Part shown: positions 1-6,713 of the stretch, in pieces
How positions within the stretch are numbered: position 1 is the first letter of the stretch
How the letters are laid out: the number at the start of each line of letters is the position of its first letter
Source: CALBPI01 sp039700805
GTDB taxonomy: Bacteria > Pseudomonadota > Gammaproteobacteria > Steroidobacterales > Woeseiaceae
Direction: 5' to 3'
NCBI GenBank assembly: GCA_039700805.1
Contig: JBCAZE010000081.1
Span: 1 to 14,085 of the forward strand
Length of the DNA stretch: 14,085 nucleotides
Notes under the pieces: model-generated
What the model was told of the DNA's origin: nothing
What the model saw: the letters and a program-made list of their open reading frames with translations, nothing else
The model's database searches: none
Position numbers and translations under genes: made by a program

Positions 1-197
1 AGCGCATCGAGCAGACCCGCGATGATGAACATGCGAACCTGCAGCATGCCGGCCAACTCAGGCTGACGAGCCGCGCCTTCGAGGAACTTACCGCCGAGCA
101 AACCGAAACCGATACCGGTACCGAGCGCTGCGAAAGCGAAGATAAGACCAACCGCGATTGCGGTGCTGCTTTGGATTTCAGCGATGAGAGCTTCCAT
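1..197 (-). CDS. atpE: F1Fo ATP synthase subunit c, C-terminus cut by window edge
   Basis: This is the proteolipid that forms the membrane c-ring of the F-type ATP synthase and carries protons through Fo. Reading minus from the ATG at 197, 65 residues are present and the remainder lies outside the window; the family is usually about 80 residues long. The first helix is glycine-rich (GTGIGFGLLGG, residues 26-36). The polar loop ARQPE follows (residues 43-47), and the second helix reaches the ion-carrying aspartate D64 in the context GLLDA, equivalent to E. coli D61. An aspartate without the Na+-type ligand set points to proton coupling. An AGGAG ribosome site (203-207) sits 5 bases before the start. 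It follows atpB by 48 bases in the normal operon order atpI-atpB-atpE. The identification is very secure. Confidence 0.97.
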   Translation of the reverse strand, partial: MEALIAEIQSSTAIAVGLIFAFAALGTGIGFGLLGGKFLEGAARQPELAGMLQVRMFIIAGLLDA

Positions 198-245
198 TAT
201 GACTCCTAACGAACTCTTTTAGTTGAGTGAAAAATAAAAACGAAA

Positions 246-1022
246 TTAGTGTTCTTCATACGCCAGACTGAGGTAGACCACCGTCAGCGTCATGAAAATA
301 AAGGCCTGCAGCGGAATTACCAGCAAGTGGAACAACGCCCACGCTGAGCCTGGGATCCAGTTGAGGTACCAAGGCAGCATCGCGATCAGGATGAAGATAA
401 GCTCCGCCGCATAGAGGTTGCCGAACAGGCGCATCGCCAGCGATACCGGCTTCGCGATGAACTCCACGAGGTTCAGCAACAGGTTGAACGGGATCAACAG
501 CGGGAAACTACCAAATGGATGGAACAAGAGTTCCTTACCGAAGCCGCCCCAGCCCTTGCCCTTGATGCTGTAGATAATGATCAGGAAAAAGACTGTGATC
601 GACAGGCCAAAGGTCGCATTCGGGTCAGCGGATGGCACGATACGCATATAAGGAATGCCAGCCAGCTCACCAAGCCAAGGCAGCAGGTCGACCGGCAGAA
701 TGTCGAGCAAGTTCCAGAACAACACCAAAACGAAGATTGTCAGTGCCAGCGGCGCGACGAATTTTCGAGGACCATGAAAACTTTCTTTCACAGAGTCATC
801 GATAAATTCGAGCACAATTTCGATAAACGCTTGGAACTTGCCGGGAACGCCCGCGGTCGCCTTGCGGGCAGCTGCGTAGAAAATGCCGATAAACAGCAAA
901 CCGCAGAAAACAGAGTAAAAGATCGTGTCGAGGTGTAAGGACCACAGGCCGTCACCCACTTTGAGGTGGGTAAGGTGGTGGGTTACGTACTCTGTCGGTG
1001 TTCTTTCAGCGCCGCTTGCCAT
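246..1022 (-). CDS. atpB: F1Fo ATP synthase subunit a
   Basis: Integral membrane stator subunit that provides the two proton half-channels next to the c-ring. The 258-residue product is normal for the family. It starts with a short polar segment (T14-H19, typical 'THHLTHL') and has several hydrophobic helices from about residue 34 onward. The key signature is SLAMRLFGNLYAAEL near residues 194-208; R198 corresponds to the essential arginine R210 of E. coli. The C-terminal helices contain the usual LQAFIFMTLTVVYLSLA segment, ending in EEH. The ATG at 1022 is preceded by a weak purine-rich site. It lies 78 bases downstream of atpI and 48 bases upstream of atpE. No deviation from a functional subunit is visible. 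Confidence 0.98.
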   Translation of the reverse strand: MASGAERTPTEYVTHHLTHLKVGDGLWSLHLDTIFYSVFCGLLFIGIFYAAARKATAGVPGKFQAFIEIVLEFIDDSVKESFHGPRKFVAPLALTIFVLVLFWNLLDILPVDLLPWLGELAGIPYMRIVPSADPNATFGLSITVFFLIIIYSIKGKGWGGFGKELLFHPFGSFPLLIPFNLLLNLVEFIAKPVSLAMRLFGNLYAAELIFILIAMLPWYLNWIPGSAWALFHLLVIPLQAFIFMTLTVVYLSLAYEEH

Positions 1023-1066
1023 CAGCTCGTTTCTCTTCCGCTAACATCGTGTGCACGCCTACCTTA

Positions 1067-1095
1067 TATATAGGGTCGCCACACGCGTATTACAA
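1067..1095 (-). promoter_or_regulatory. Candidate internal promoter between atpI and atpB
   Basis: On the minus strand TTGTAA (1090-1095) is followed by a 17-base spacer and TATATA (1067-1072), within an AT-rich island in otherwise GC-rich DNA. Each hexamer matches the sigma70 consensus at 4 of 6 bases. It starts just after the atpI stop, so it could give atpB and downstream genes transcription independent of atpI. Secondary promoters near atpI are known in E. coli. This is a prediction from motif and spacing only. Confidence 0.35.
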
Positions 1096-1100
1096 AATTG

Positions 1101-1481
1101 TTAACCCGTTGGGCCTTTCTCGTCTGACGCCGTCCAAACGAGGGCGGCGAAATACACCAGCAGCGTCGCTGCGAAAGTGCTCAGAAACGGGATAAACCCT
1201 TCTCTAAAATACTTGGCCATCAGGCCGAACATCATCGCTGCCGTGATCAGCTTAAACGCCTCGGCACGATAAAATGCCGCCACAATTGTTTGCGGCGGCG
1301 CTAACTCGGTCCGGGAAAACACCCGGGCGGCGAAGTGAAAACTCAACAACGCGCTGCCAAGACCCCCTGCGAGGGCGGCAGCTGCAGCCGGAAGACTCAC
1401 CAACAGCCAGATCAATGCACCAAAACAGCCGATGACGACTTGCCACACGACAACACGGGTCGGTACGGACGATAGTCGCAA
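1101..1481 (-). CDS. atpI: ATP synthase protein I, TTG start
   Basis: Small membrane protein encoded first in many bacterial atp operons; the family is associated with c-ring assembly and Mg2+ handling but is not part of the finished enzyme. From the TTG at 1481 the product is 126 residues, the length of E. coli AtpI. It shows four hydrophobic segments (about residues 10-28, 32-52, 76-94 and 98-116) and the typical charged stretch FYRAEAFKL before helix 3. The start was chosen because AGGGAGA (1489-1495) lies 7 bases upstream. The open frame runs further to a TTG at 1562, but that codon lies in the predicted -35 box of the operon promoter, so the longer version (153 residues) is unlikely. Family assignment rests on topology, the EA.K motif and position. 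Confidence 0.9.
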   Translation of the reverse strand: MRLSSVPTRVVVWQVVIGCFGALIWLLVSLPAAAAALAGGLGSALLSFHFAARVFSRTELAPPQTIVAAFYRAEAFKLITAAMMFGLMAKYFREGFIPFLSTFAATLLVYFAALVWTASDEKGPTG

Positions 1482-1488
1482 AATGCGC

Positions 1489-1495
1489 TCTCCCT
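1489..1495 (-). promoter_or_regulatory. Shine-Dalgarno site deciding the atpI start
   Basis: AGGGAGA on the minus strand, 7 bases before TTG 1481. It is the only strong ribosome site in the upstream part of the atpI frame and therefore places the start at a TTG codon rather than at the more distal TTG at 1562. Confidence 0.75.
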
Positions 1496-1533
1496 GAACG
1501 TAGCCACCGAGCGTGGTTGATTGGAGCGGCGGC

Positions 1534-1562
1534 AGTATAATGGCTAGTGCCTCGCGCGGCAA
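1534..1562 (-). promoter_or_regulatory. Predicted sigma70 promoter of the atp operon
   Basis: On the minus strand TTGCCG (1557-1562, 4 of 6 to consensus) is separated by exactly 17 bases from TATACT (1534-1539, 5 of 6). Transcription would begin near 1527 and give a leader of about 45 bases before the atpI ribosome site and TTG start. Position, spacing and match make this the best promoter candidate in the window, but it has not been tested experimentally. Confidence 0.65.
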
Positions 1563-1799
1563 CCTGATTGCACCAAAAAAACACGCATTTTTAAGGAATA
1601 AACCGGCATTTCTACATATTCCCGTAAATCCGGTCGATCAGCGTATTTTACCCTAATAAGGTCCACTTCCCGCATATGCGATGTGGCGCACAGAACCTCC
1701 TGAATGAATGCCCTAAAGTTCGAGGCCGCTTAACCGATACGACCTGTAGAACAGGGGTACATCGGCCGTCCGCGTCGAGCGATCAGGGTATACAACGAC
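1563..1799. other. Divergent intergenic region between atpI and the EAL gene
   Basis: No gene is seen here. The first third is AT-rich, with a run of seven A (1574-1580) and TTTTTAA. A perfect 10-base palindrome CGCATATGCG occupies 1671-1680, and a small hairpin with stems CCTGT/ACAGG lies at 1743-1755. The EAL gene must be transcribed from somewhere in this stretch, but I found no -35/-10 pair that I would defend. No c-di-GMP riboswitch architecture is recognisable. Confidence 0.4.
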
Positions 1800-2627
1800 A
1801 TGACAGATATCACAGCCGCAGAACTGAAAACCGCGATCATCGAGGAACAGTTGCTTGTTCAATACCAGCCGAAGATGTCGCGACCAACCGGCTATGTCGA
1901 TTGGGTGACGACGGAAGCCGAGGCTCTGGTTCGCTGGGCGCACCCGCGACACGGCATTGTGCCACCAATGGACTTTTTGCCGCTGGCTGTTGAGGCAGGG
2001 TTGATGCCCGAAATCGGCGAGTACGTGCTGCGCCGCACGCTGCAGCAATTACTCGATTGGCGTGCCAACGGGCTAAATCTCAACGGCTGCGTCAATCTCG
2101 ACGCATCCTTGCTCAATGATCCCGTCATCGCTGACCAATATGCCGATATTGTGGAAAGTTATGGCCTACCGTGTGATGCCATCACCTTCGAGGTGGCGCA
2201 AGCGGGTATCGCAGGCACTGAAGACCACTTCTCCGAATCCATCATTGCGTTGAGACGGAAGGGTTTTCGCATGTCGCTCGACGATTTCGGCGCAGCACGC
2301 GAGGCGTTGAGCGCGTTTGGCAAGCTCGACTTTGATGAAATCAAGATTCATGCGTCGCTGTTGATTCAAGCAAGAGACAACATCGTGACTCGCCATGCAT
2401 TGGCTGCTGTCACCGGCATGGCCCATGCACTCGGCGCAACAGTGTGTGCTGAGGGTGTGGAAGATCAAGAGACCTTCGAGTTCCTGAAGGAAATCAGCTG
2501 CGACAAGATGCAAGGCTTTTTCATCTCCGAGGCGGTTATGCCGGAGATCATCCAACGTTGCTACCCGGCGGTAGACCTCGCCAATGGCACCGAGGTGCAT
2601 TCTGTCGCGGTCAGCAAAAGCGCCTGA
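1800..2627 (+). CDS. Stand-alone EAL-domain protein, putative c-di-GMP phosphodiesterase
   Basis: The 275-residue product is one cytoplasmic EAL domain (about residues 10-255) with no visible GGDEF, PAS or membrane segment. EAL domains hydrolyse cyclic di-GMP to pGpG using two metal ions. Conserved elements are YQPK (22-25), E41 of the EAL motif (EALVRW), N99, E131, the metal pair D161-D162 in DDFG, K182, E218 with E221 in AEGVE, and Q238 of MQGFF. Two positions depart from consensus: the loop after DDFG reads AAREALS instead of a TGYSSL-like sequence, and the usual aspartate of KxD is H184. Activity may therefore be altered or lost, leaving a c-di-GMP binding or regulatory role. It lies opposite in strand to both neighbours, between atpI and parB. 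Its start has only a weak AGGG upstream. Confidence 0.9.
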   Translation: MTDITAAELKTAIIEEQLLVQYQPKMSRPTGYVDWVTTEAEALVRWAHPRHGIVPPMDFLPLAVEAGLMPEIGEYVLRRTLQQLLDWRANGLNLNGCVNLDASLLNDPVIADQYADIVESYGLPCDAITFEVAQAGIAGTEDHFSESIIALRRKGFRMSLDDFGAAREALSAFGKLDFDEIKIHASLLIQARDNIVTRHALAAVTGMAHALGATVCAEGVEDQETFEFLKEISCDKMQGFFISEAVMPEIIQRCYPAVDLANGTEVHSVAVSKSA

Positions 2628-2652
2628 CCATTCTCTATCGCGCGCTCGGACG

Positions 2653-3552
2653 TTAGCCGATTTTTTCTAAGATCCCGTCCAGCTGGTCGAGGCTCGCATA
2701 GTCGATAACGAGACTACCTCGGCCGCCGCTGTCCTTGATCGCAACGCTGGCGCCAAGTTTTTCTGAGAGATCAGACTCCAAACGCGCAATGTTTGGGTCT
2801 TTCTTGCGGCTTGCCGTCGCTGCTTTTTTCGGTGGGTTCTTGAGCGCTCGGACCCGCGCCTCGACCTCTCGAACCGAGAGTTTTTTCTTAGCAATTTCGG
2901 CGGCAAGCGTGGATTGCGCCTTTCCAGGGCCGAGGGCGAGCAACGCGCGCGCGTGCCCCATATCGATATCGCGTGCTTCGAGTAGATTCTGAACATCATC
3001 GCCCAACTCGAGCAAACGCAACAAATTGGACACGGATGCACGTGAACGACCCACTGCGTCAGCACCCTCTTGATGGGTCAGATCGAACTCCCGAATCAGT
3101 CGCTCCAATGCGCGCGCTTCCTCAAGCGGGTTTAAGTCCTCACGTTGGATGTTCTCAATCAACGCCATTGCGACAGCTTCATTGTCACTGACGTTGCGGA
3201 TCACGACGGGGACATCAGACAAGCCGGCGAGCTGCGCTGCGCGCCAACGGCGTTCCCCAGCGATGATCTCGTAACGTTGCTCGTCGCCGGTCGAGCGAAT
3301 CGCTCTCACCACAATCGGCTGGACAATGCCCTGAGCTTTGATGGACGAAGCGAGTTCATCCAACGAGTCTTGGCGCATGTCCACACGCGGTTGATACCGC
3401 CCCCGTTGCAGGAGATCGACCGGCAACGTTTGTCTTGTATCGTCGCGGCTATCCGATGCTTCATTGACGGGTTTCGCGCCTTGACTGGATTTCGCAGCGT
3501 CGCCAAGCAAGGCGCCTAGACCGCGCCCCAGACTTTTTCGTTTATTAACCAT
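2653..3552 (-). CDS. parB: Chromosome partitioning protein ParB
   Basis: ParB is the centromere-binding CTPase clamp of the ParABS system; it loads at parS sites near the origin and stimulates ParA. The 299-residue product has the full family architecture. The N-terminal ParA-activating motif is KSLGRGLGALLG (6-17, with R10). The CTP-binding domain includes GERRWR (99-104) and ENIQREDLNPLEEA (133-146). A helix-turn-helix region spans roughly 155-180, a lysine-rich linker 237-252, and a C-terminal dimerisation domain follows from about 255 to the end. The ATG at 3552 lies 12 bases after the parA stop, so the two genes are co-transcribed. Its stop is 25 bases from the convergent EAL gene. Confidence 0.97.
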   Translation of the reverse strand: MVNKRKSLGRGLGALLGDAAKSSQGAKPVNEASDSRDDTRQTLPVDLLQRGRYQPRVDMRQDSLDELASSIKAQGIVQPIVVRAIRSTGDEQRYEIIAGERRWRAAQLAGLSDVPVVIRNVSDNEAVAMALIENIQREDLNPLEEARALERLIREFDLTHQEGADAVGRSRASVSNLLRLLELGDDVQNLLEARDIDMGHARALLALGPGKAQSTLAAEIAKKKLSVREVEARVRALKNPPKKAATASRKKDPNIARLESDLSEKLGASVAIKDSGGRGSLVIDYASLDQLDGILEKIG

Positions 3553-3564
3553 GTGGAGATTCTA

Positions 3565-4362
3565 TCAAGAGACGGCGTGTGCATCCGCCCGGGTTCGTGC
3601 TTCTTCACGGCGGATCACCTCGCCAGCAAGTGCGAGGTAGGCCAACGCGCCGCGCGAATGCCTGTCATGCAGCAGTACCGGTCGTCCGAAGCTCGGTGCC
3701 TCGGCAAGACGGACGTTGCGAGGAATGATGGTCCGATACACCTTTTCGCCAAAATGCTCATGCAACTGGGCCGATACATCATTCGCGAGATTATTTCGCG
3801 GGTCGAACATCGTCCTTAGCAATCCGTAGATCTCGAGCTTCTCATTAACGCTGCCGCGTACCTGATCGACGGTGGTCAACAGCGCCGTCAGACCCTCCAA
3901 CGCATAATATTCGCACTGCATCGGGATCAACACGCCATCTGCGGCGGTCAACGCATTAACGGTCAACATATTGATTGACGGCGGACAATCGATCAGCACG
4001 AAGTCATAAAGACCCAGCACCGGCTGTAACGCTTTTCGGAGCCGTAACTCACGACCGATTTCCTGCAACAGCTGGACCTCAGCCAGAGTGAGATCATCGT
4101 TCCCTGGCAACACAGCGAAATTACTATCAGGCGCGGTGACGATCGCATCAGCCGCGGTGCAATCACCAAGCAGGACGTCGCAGGCGCTTTGCTCGAGGTT
4201 CATCTTATCGACGCCGCTACCCATCGTAGCGTTGCCCTGTGGATCGATGTCGACCAACAACACTCGACGCTGCGTCGCAGCGAGCGACGCCGCCAGATTG
4301 ACGCTGGTCGTCGTTTTTCCGACACCGCCTTTCTGGTTGGCAACGGCGATGACGCGAGTCAT
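3565..4362 (-). CDS. parA: Chromosome partitioning ATPase ParA (Soj)
   Basis: ParA binds nucleoid DNA as an ATP dimer and pulls ParB-parS complexes apart. The 265-residue product is a short, chromosomal (type Ia-like, no N-terminal HTH) ParA. It has the deviant Walker A motif KGGVGKTT (11-18, signature lysine K11 and catalytic lysine K16), the Walker A' motif DIDPQGN (38-44) and Walker B LIDCPPS (123-129). The C-terminal half contains PRNVRLAEAPSFG, typical of the family. The ATG at 4362 has a GGAG site 8 bases upstream and follows the rsmG stop by 28 bases, giving an rsmG-parA-parB operon. All catalytic motifs are intact. Confidence 0.97.
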   Translation of the reverse strand: MTRVIAVANQKGGVGKTTTSVNLAASLAATQRRVLLVDIDPQGNATMGSGVDKMNLEQSACDVLLGDCTAADAIVTAPDSNFAVLPGNDDLTLAEVQLLQEIGRELRLRKALQPVLGLYDFVLIDCPPSINMLTVNALTAADGVLIPMQCEYYALEGLTALLTTVDQVRGSVNEKLEIYGLLRTMFDPRNNLANDVSAQLHEHFGEKVYRTIIPRNVRLAEAPSFGRPVLLHDRHSRGALAYLALAGEVIRREEARTRADAHAVS

Positions 4363-4390
4363 TGCTTGCTCCGATTTTGCTTGTGATGGG

Positions 4391-5032
4391 TCATGTCAGT
4401 CTGTGTAGCTCAACAATGTGCCGTTCTTCCGCTAATAAGGGTACCACTAGCGTGTGAGTTTCGAGTCGCCAGTTGTCGGCTAGCGGCGAGTATTCCTCGT
4501 AATCCTGCCGGCCTTTCATCGCCAGGATGACCCCGTCGCTATCAAGCAGCGGCGAAACCCTATCGACATAGTCCCCAAGCGAAGAGAAAGCGCGGCAAAC
4601 GATAGTGTCAAACGCATCCGTTGTCGAGAACTGTTCAATCCGAGCGTGAGCCGTCTGGACATTATGTATACCCAAGGTCGCTGCGACATGGTCGATAAAC
4701 CGCAGCTTCTTGGCGTTACTGTCCAGCAATATCCACTCGCGCGCAGGCTCTACGATCGCAAGCGGTAAGCCAGGAAAACCGGCGCCGGTACCGACATCTA
4801 ATAGGCGTGAGCCACGCAAAAACGGCTGAATCGATAGACTGTCGAGCAAGTGTTTTCGCAACATGGCGTCGGGCGCCTTTATCGCGGTCAGGTTGTAAGC
4901 GCGATTCCACTTCAAGAGCTCATTGATCAGTGCCAGCATTTGCTCCTGTTTGGCGGCATCAAGATCCAGGCCGAGCGCTGTCACGCCCTTGGCTAAATCT
5001 GCTGACAAATTGGGTTGGTGGCTCGCTTGCAT
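4391..5032 (-). CDS. rsmG: 16S rRNA (guanine-N7) methyltransferase RsmG
   Basis: RsmG (GidB) uses S-adenosylmethionine to methylate N7 of G527 in 16S rRNA; its loss gives low-level streptomycin resistance. From ATG 5032 the product has 213 residues, close to the 207 of E. coli. Motifs are WNRAYNLTAI (42-51), HLLDSLS (61-67), the SAM-binding loop DVGTGAGFPGLPLA (79-92), LLDSNAKKLRF (102-112) and the CRAFS segment (146-150). The open frame extends 58 codons upstream to a TTG, but that extension runs back to the terminator of the preceding gene and is not family-like, so it is rejected. The usual upstream neighbour mnmG is absent. No confident promoter is seen in 5033-5204. Confidence 0.95.
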   Translation of the reverse strand: MQASHQPNLSADLAKGVTALGLDLDAAKQEQMLALINELLKWNRAYNLTAIKAPDAMLRKHLLDSLSIQPFLRGSRLLDVGTGAGFPGLPLAIVEPAREWILLDSNAKKLRFIDHVAATLGIHNVQTAHARIEQFSTTDAFDTIVCRAFSSLGDYVDRVSPLLDSDGVILAMKGRQDYEEYSPLADNWRLETHTLVVPLLAEERHIVELHRLT

Positions 5033-5204
5033 GACGTCCGCAGGGTAAAACGGGCTCGGAAGACTATCAAAGACCGGCCTTTCAAACACCTTTAATGTGT
5101 CACGCCAGCGCGTCACCACAGGACAGCGCGTCGACGATGGAGAACACGCTGCCGGATCGGCGAACACAGATCCACATGCGATCCCGCTTGCTCGGACGCG
5201 ATCC

Positions 5205-5239
5205 AAAAAAAACCCCGGCAGCCAATGGCTACCGGGGTT
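5205..5239 (-). terminator. Intrinsic terminator of the OmpA-like gene
   Basis: Read on the minus strand, stem AACCCCGG/CCGGGGTT (5211-5239) continues after one mismatch into AGCCA/TGGCT and is followed immediately by eight T residues (5205-5212 on the complement). It sits 22 bases after the stop of the OmpA-like gene. It separates that transcription unit from rsmG. Confidence 0.9.
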
Positions 5240-5261
5240 CGATGCGGGTTAGCGCCTGGTC

Positions 5262-6521
5262 TTAGCGATTCAGGATCCGCAGTTCAACGCGACGGTTGGC
5301 AGCTTTGCCTTCCGCGGTGCTGTTGTCTGCAACCGGGTTCGCTTCACCGTAACCTCGCACTGACAGGTTGTCGCCGTTCGCACCGGCGTTCACAAGATAG
5401 TTGCGAACACTGCGTGCACGACGCTCTGACAGGCTTTCGTTGTAAGCCGCTGCACCATCACTGTCGGTGTGACCAGCAACTTCAACCACGAGGTCTGGGT
5501 TCTTGCGCAGCGTTGCTGCCGCACGGTCCAGACGGTCGGTCGCCGAAGGCAACAGACGATCAGAGTTGGTTTCGAAATTCACGCCACGCAACTCGATCAC
5601 ATCCTTGATCTCACAACCGCGGACATCGACACGAACGCCTGCAGTGGTGTTCGGACATGCGTCCTGGCTGTTGACGACGCTGTCGCCATCGTCATCGAGC
5701 TCACAACCTTTGGCGTCAACGCTCGCGCCGCGCGGTGTGTTCGGGCATTGGTCCATGCCGTCAGCGACACCATCACCGTCGGAATCGACTGTGATTGTGC
5801 AACCCTTAGCATCGACACGATCGCCGCGCGGTGTGCTTGGGCATTCGTCTTTGCTATCGACAACACCATCGCCGTCACTGTCGAGCTCGCAGCCGCGACT
5901 GTCGACCGAAGCGCCTGCTGGCGTGTTCGGGCACTGATCCGCCATGTCTGCGACGCCGTCACCGTCGGTATCAATGATCCGGCTCTTCGGATCGCCAAAA
6001 GCGAACTGCAAACCAGCGCTGAAGATGTTGTCGCTGAACTCTGTACCGTTGAGTTCTGCACGATGACGATACTGCAGGCGGAACGCAAAGCGGTCAGACG
6101 TACTCAAGAATACGCCAGCACCAACGCTGCCATTTAGCGTGTTGTCATCGTCACCGCCAACAAAGTCTTTTTGTAAGTTACTGACGCCGGCCAACAGGTA
6201 AGGCGAGATCAAAGAGTCGCGATTGAAAACGGCCAAGCCGTTTACACCGAGTTCCAAATGATCTTGTCCATTCGGCCCGCCCAGCGCGCTGTAGCTTGCT
6301 GTATTTGCAAACGCTTCGATGTTCCAACGAGGCGTGTAAGCGTAACCAACAGTCAGAGCGAAGCCATTGCTGTCTTCAACGTCACGATCTTTGTCGTCGT
6401 CAACAAGTTCCCAAGAAGGGGTGATGTATACCTGGCCTTCTCCGTCCCCAGAGAAAGCGGGTACAGCCAGTAATAGGCCTGTGAGCGCGAGCAGTACGCG
6501 CTTGGAAATTCCGGTCGGCAT
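5262..6521 (-). CDS. OmpA-family outer-membrane protein with four TSP3-type Ca2+ repeats
   Basis: Predicted outer-membrane protein linking the membrane to peptidoglycan. From the ATG at 6521 it has 419 residues. A signal peptide covers about 1-24 (hydrophobic LLALTGLLLAVPAF). An eight-strand beta-barrel-like region of alternating residues, ending in GLQFAFG, extends to about 177. Four thrombospondin type 3-like repeats of the DxDGDGxxDxxDxCPxT type occupy about 184-305. A C-terminal OmpA domain spans about 307-419, with FETNSDRLLP, the meso-DAP-binding aspartate in AGHTDSDG and arginines in LSERRARSVRNYL. Two ATGs compete: the first (6527) abuts the AGGAGA site with no spacing, whereas the second (6521) has proper spacing, so I prefer it. 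It is an intact single gene with its own terminator. It may be an OprF/OmpA functional analogue; the permeability role is not deducible. Confidence 0.93.
   Translation of the reverse strand: MPTGISKRVLLALTGLLLAVPAFSGDGEGQVYITPSWELVDDDKDRDVEDSNGFALTVGYAYTPRWNIEAFANTASYSALGGPNGQDHLELGVNGLAVFNRDSLISPYLLAGVSNLQKDFVGGDDDNTLNGSVGAGVFLSTSDRFAFRLQYRHRAELNGTEFSDNIFSAGLQFAFGDPKSRIIDTDGDGVADMADQCPNTPAGASVDSRGCELDSDGDGVVDSKDECPSTPRGDRVDAKGCTITVDSDGDGVADGMDQCPNTPRGASVDAKGCELDDDGDSVVNSQDACPNTTAGVRVDVRGCEIKDVIELRGVNFETNSDRLLPSATDRLDRAAATLRKNPDLVVEVAGHTDSDGAAAYNESLSERRARSVRNYLVNAGANGDNLSVRGYGEANPVADNSTAEGKAANRRVELRILNR
5607..5972 (-). repeat. Four tandem TSP3-like calcium-binding repeats within the OmpA-like gene
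   Basis: Four units of about 30 codons, each with a DxDGDGVxDxxD acidic loop, CPxTP.G, a V-D segment and a closing G-C. The last unit is degenerate: DDDGDSVVNSQD, with serine for glycine and asparagine for aspartate. Each unit carries two cysteines, eight in all, which are likely paired by disulfides in the periplasm. The DNA is recognisably repetitive, so copy number could vary by recombination. Confidence 0.85.
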
Positions 6522-6555
6522 TGTCATTCTCCTGAAAGTTTTACCGATATACCTG

Positions 6556-6574
6556 CGGCGCTATCTTTGCGCCG
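6556..6574 (-). promoter_or_regulatory. 5' leader hairpin of the OmpA-like gene
   Basis: Stem CGGCGC/GCGCCG with a 7-base loop, extendable by CCTG/CAGG across a 3-base bulge. It lies about 25 bases upstream of the AGGAGA ribosome site. Stable leader stems stabilise ompA mRNA in enterobacteria; a similar role here is inference only. Confidence 0.5.
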
Positions 6575-6588
6575 TTTCAGGCAGGCAT

Positions 6589-6617
6589 ATTGTGAGGGTT
6601 TGATGGGCGAGGCTCAA
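6589..6617 (-). promoter_or_regulatory. Candidate promoter of the OmpA-like gene
   Basis: On the minus strand TTGAGC (6612-6617) and CACAAT (6589-6594), each 4 of 6 to the sigma70 consensus, are separated by 17 bases. A start near 6582 would place the leader hairpin at the 5' end of the mRNA. The rest of the intergenic region (6618-6713) is rich in T runs on the plus strand, with no gene seen. Confidence 0.35.
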
Positions 6618-6713
6618 CCAAAAACTGTGGTTTTTTCGCCATAACAGATAAAAGTTAACGCTTTTTTACAAGGCTTTTTCCAGCGTTTTTCTTGTGTTTT
6701 TTGGTGTTGCGTT

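Noticed and set aside
3034..3049. parS-like sequence around CACGTG inside parB
   Set aside because: Only 11 of 16 bases match the parS consensus, mainly the central CACGTG, and both flanks are poor. No canonical parS is seen in the window.
5033..5206. 58-codon N-terminal extension of RsmG from TTG 5206
   Set aside because: The start codon lies in the T tract of the upstream terminator, the extension has no family similarity, and the internal ATG gives the normal RsmG length.
5469..6137. Plus-strand open frame of 222 codons opposite the OmpA-like gene
   Set aside because: It is the antisense shadow of the repetitive TSP3 region, with no ribosome site and no recognisable protein.
6630..6653. 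Small hairpin AACCA/TGGTT with T run as a plus-strand terminator
   Set aside because: The stem is only five pairs, largely A-T/T-rich, and no plus-strand gene ends nearby; it is more likely part of the AT-rich upstream region of the OmpA-like gene.
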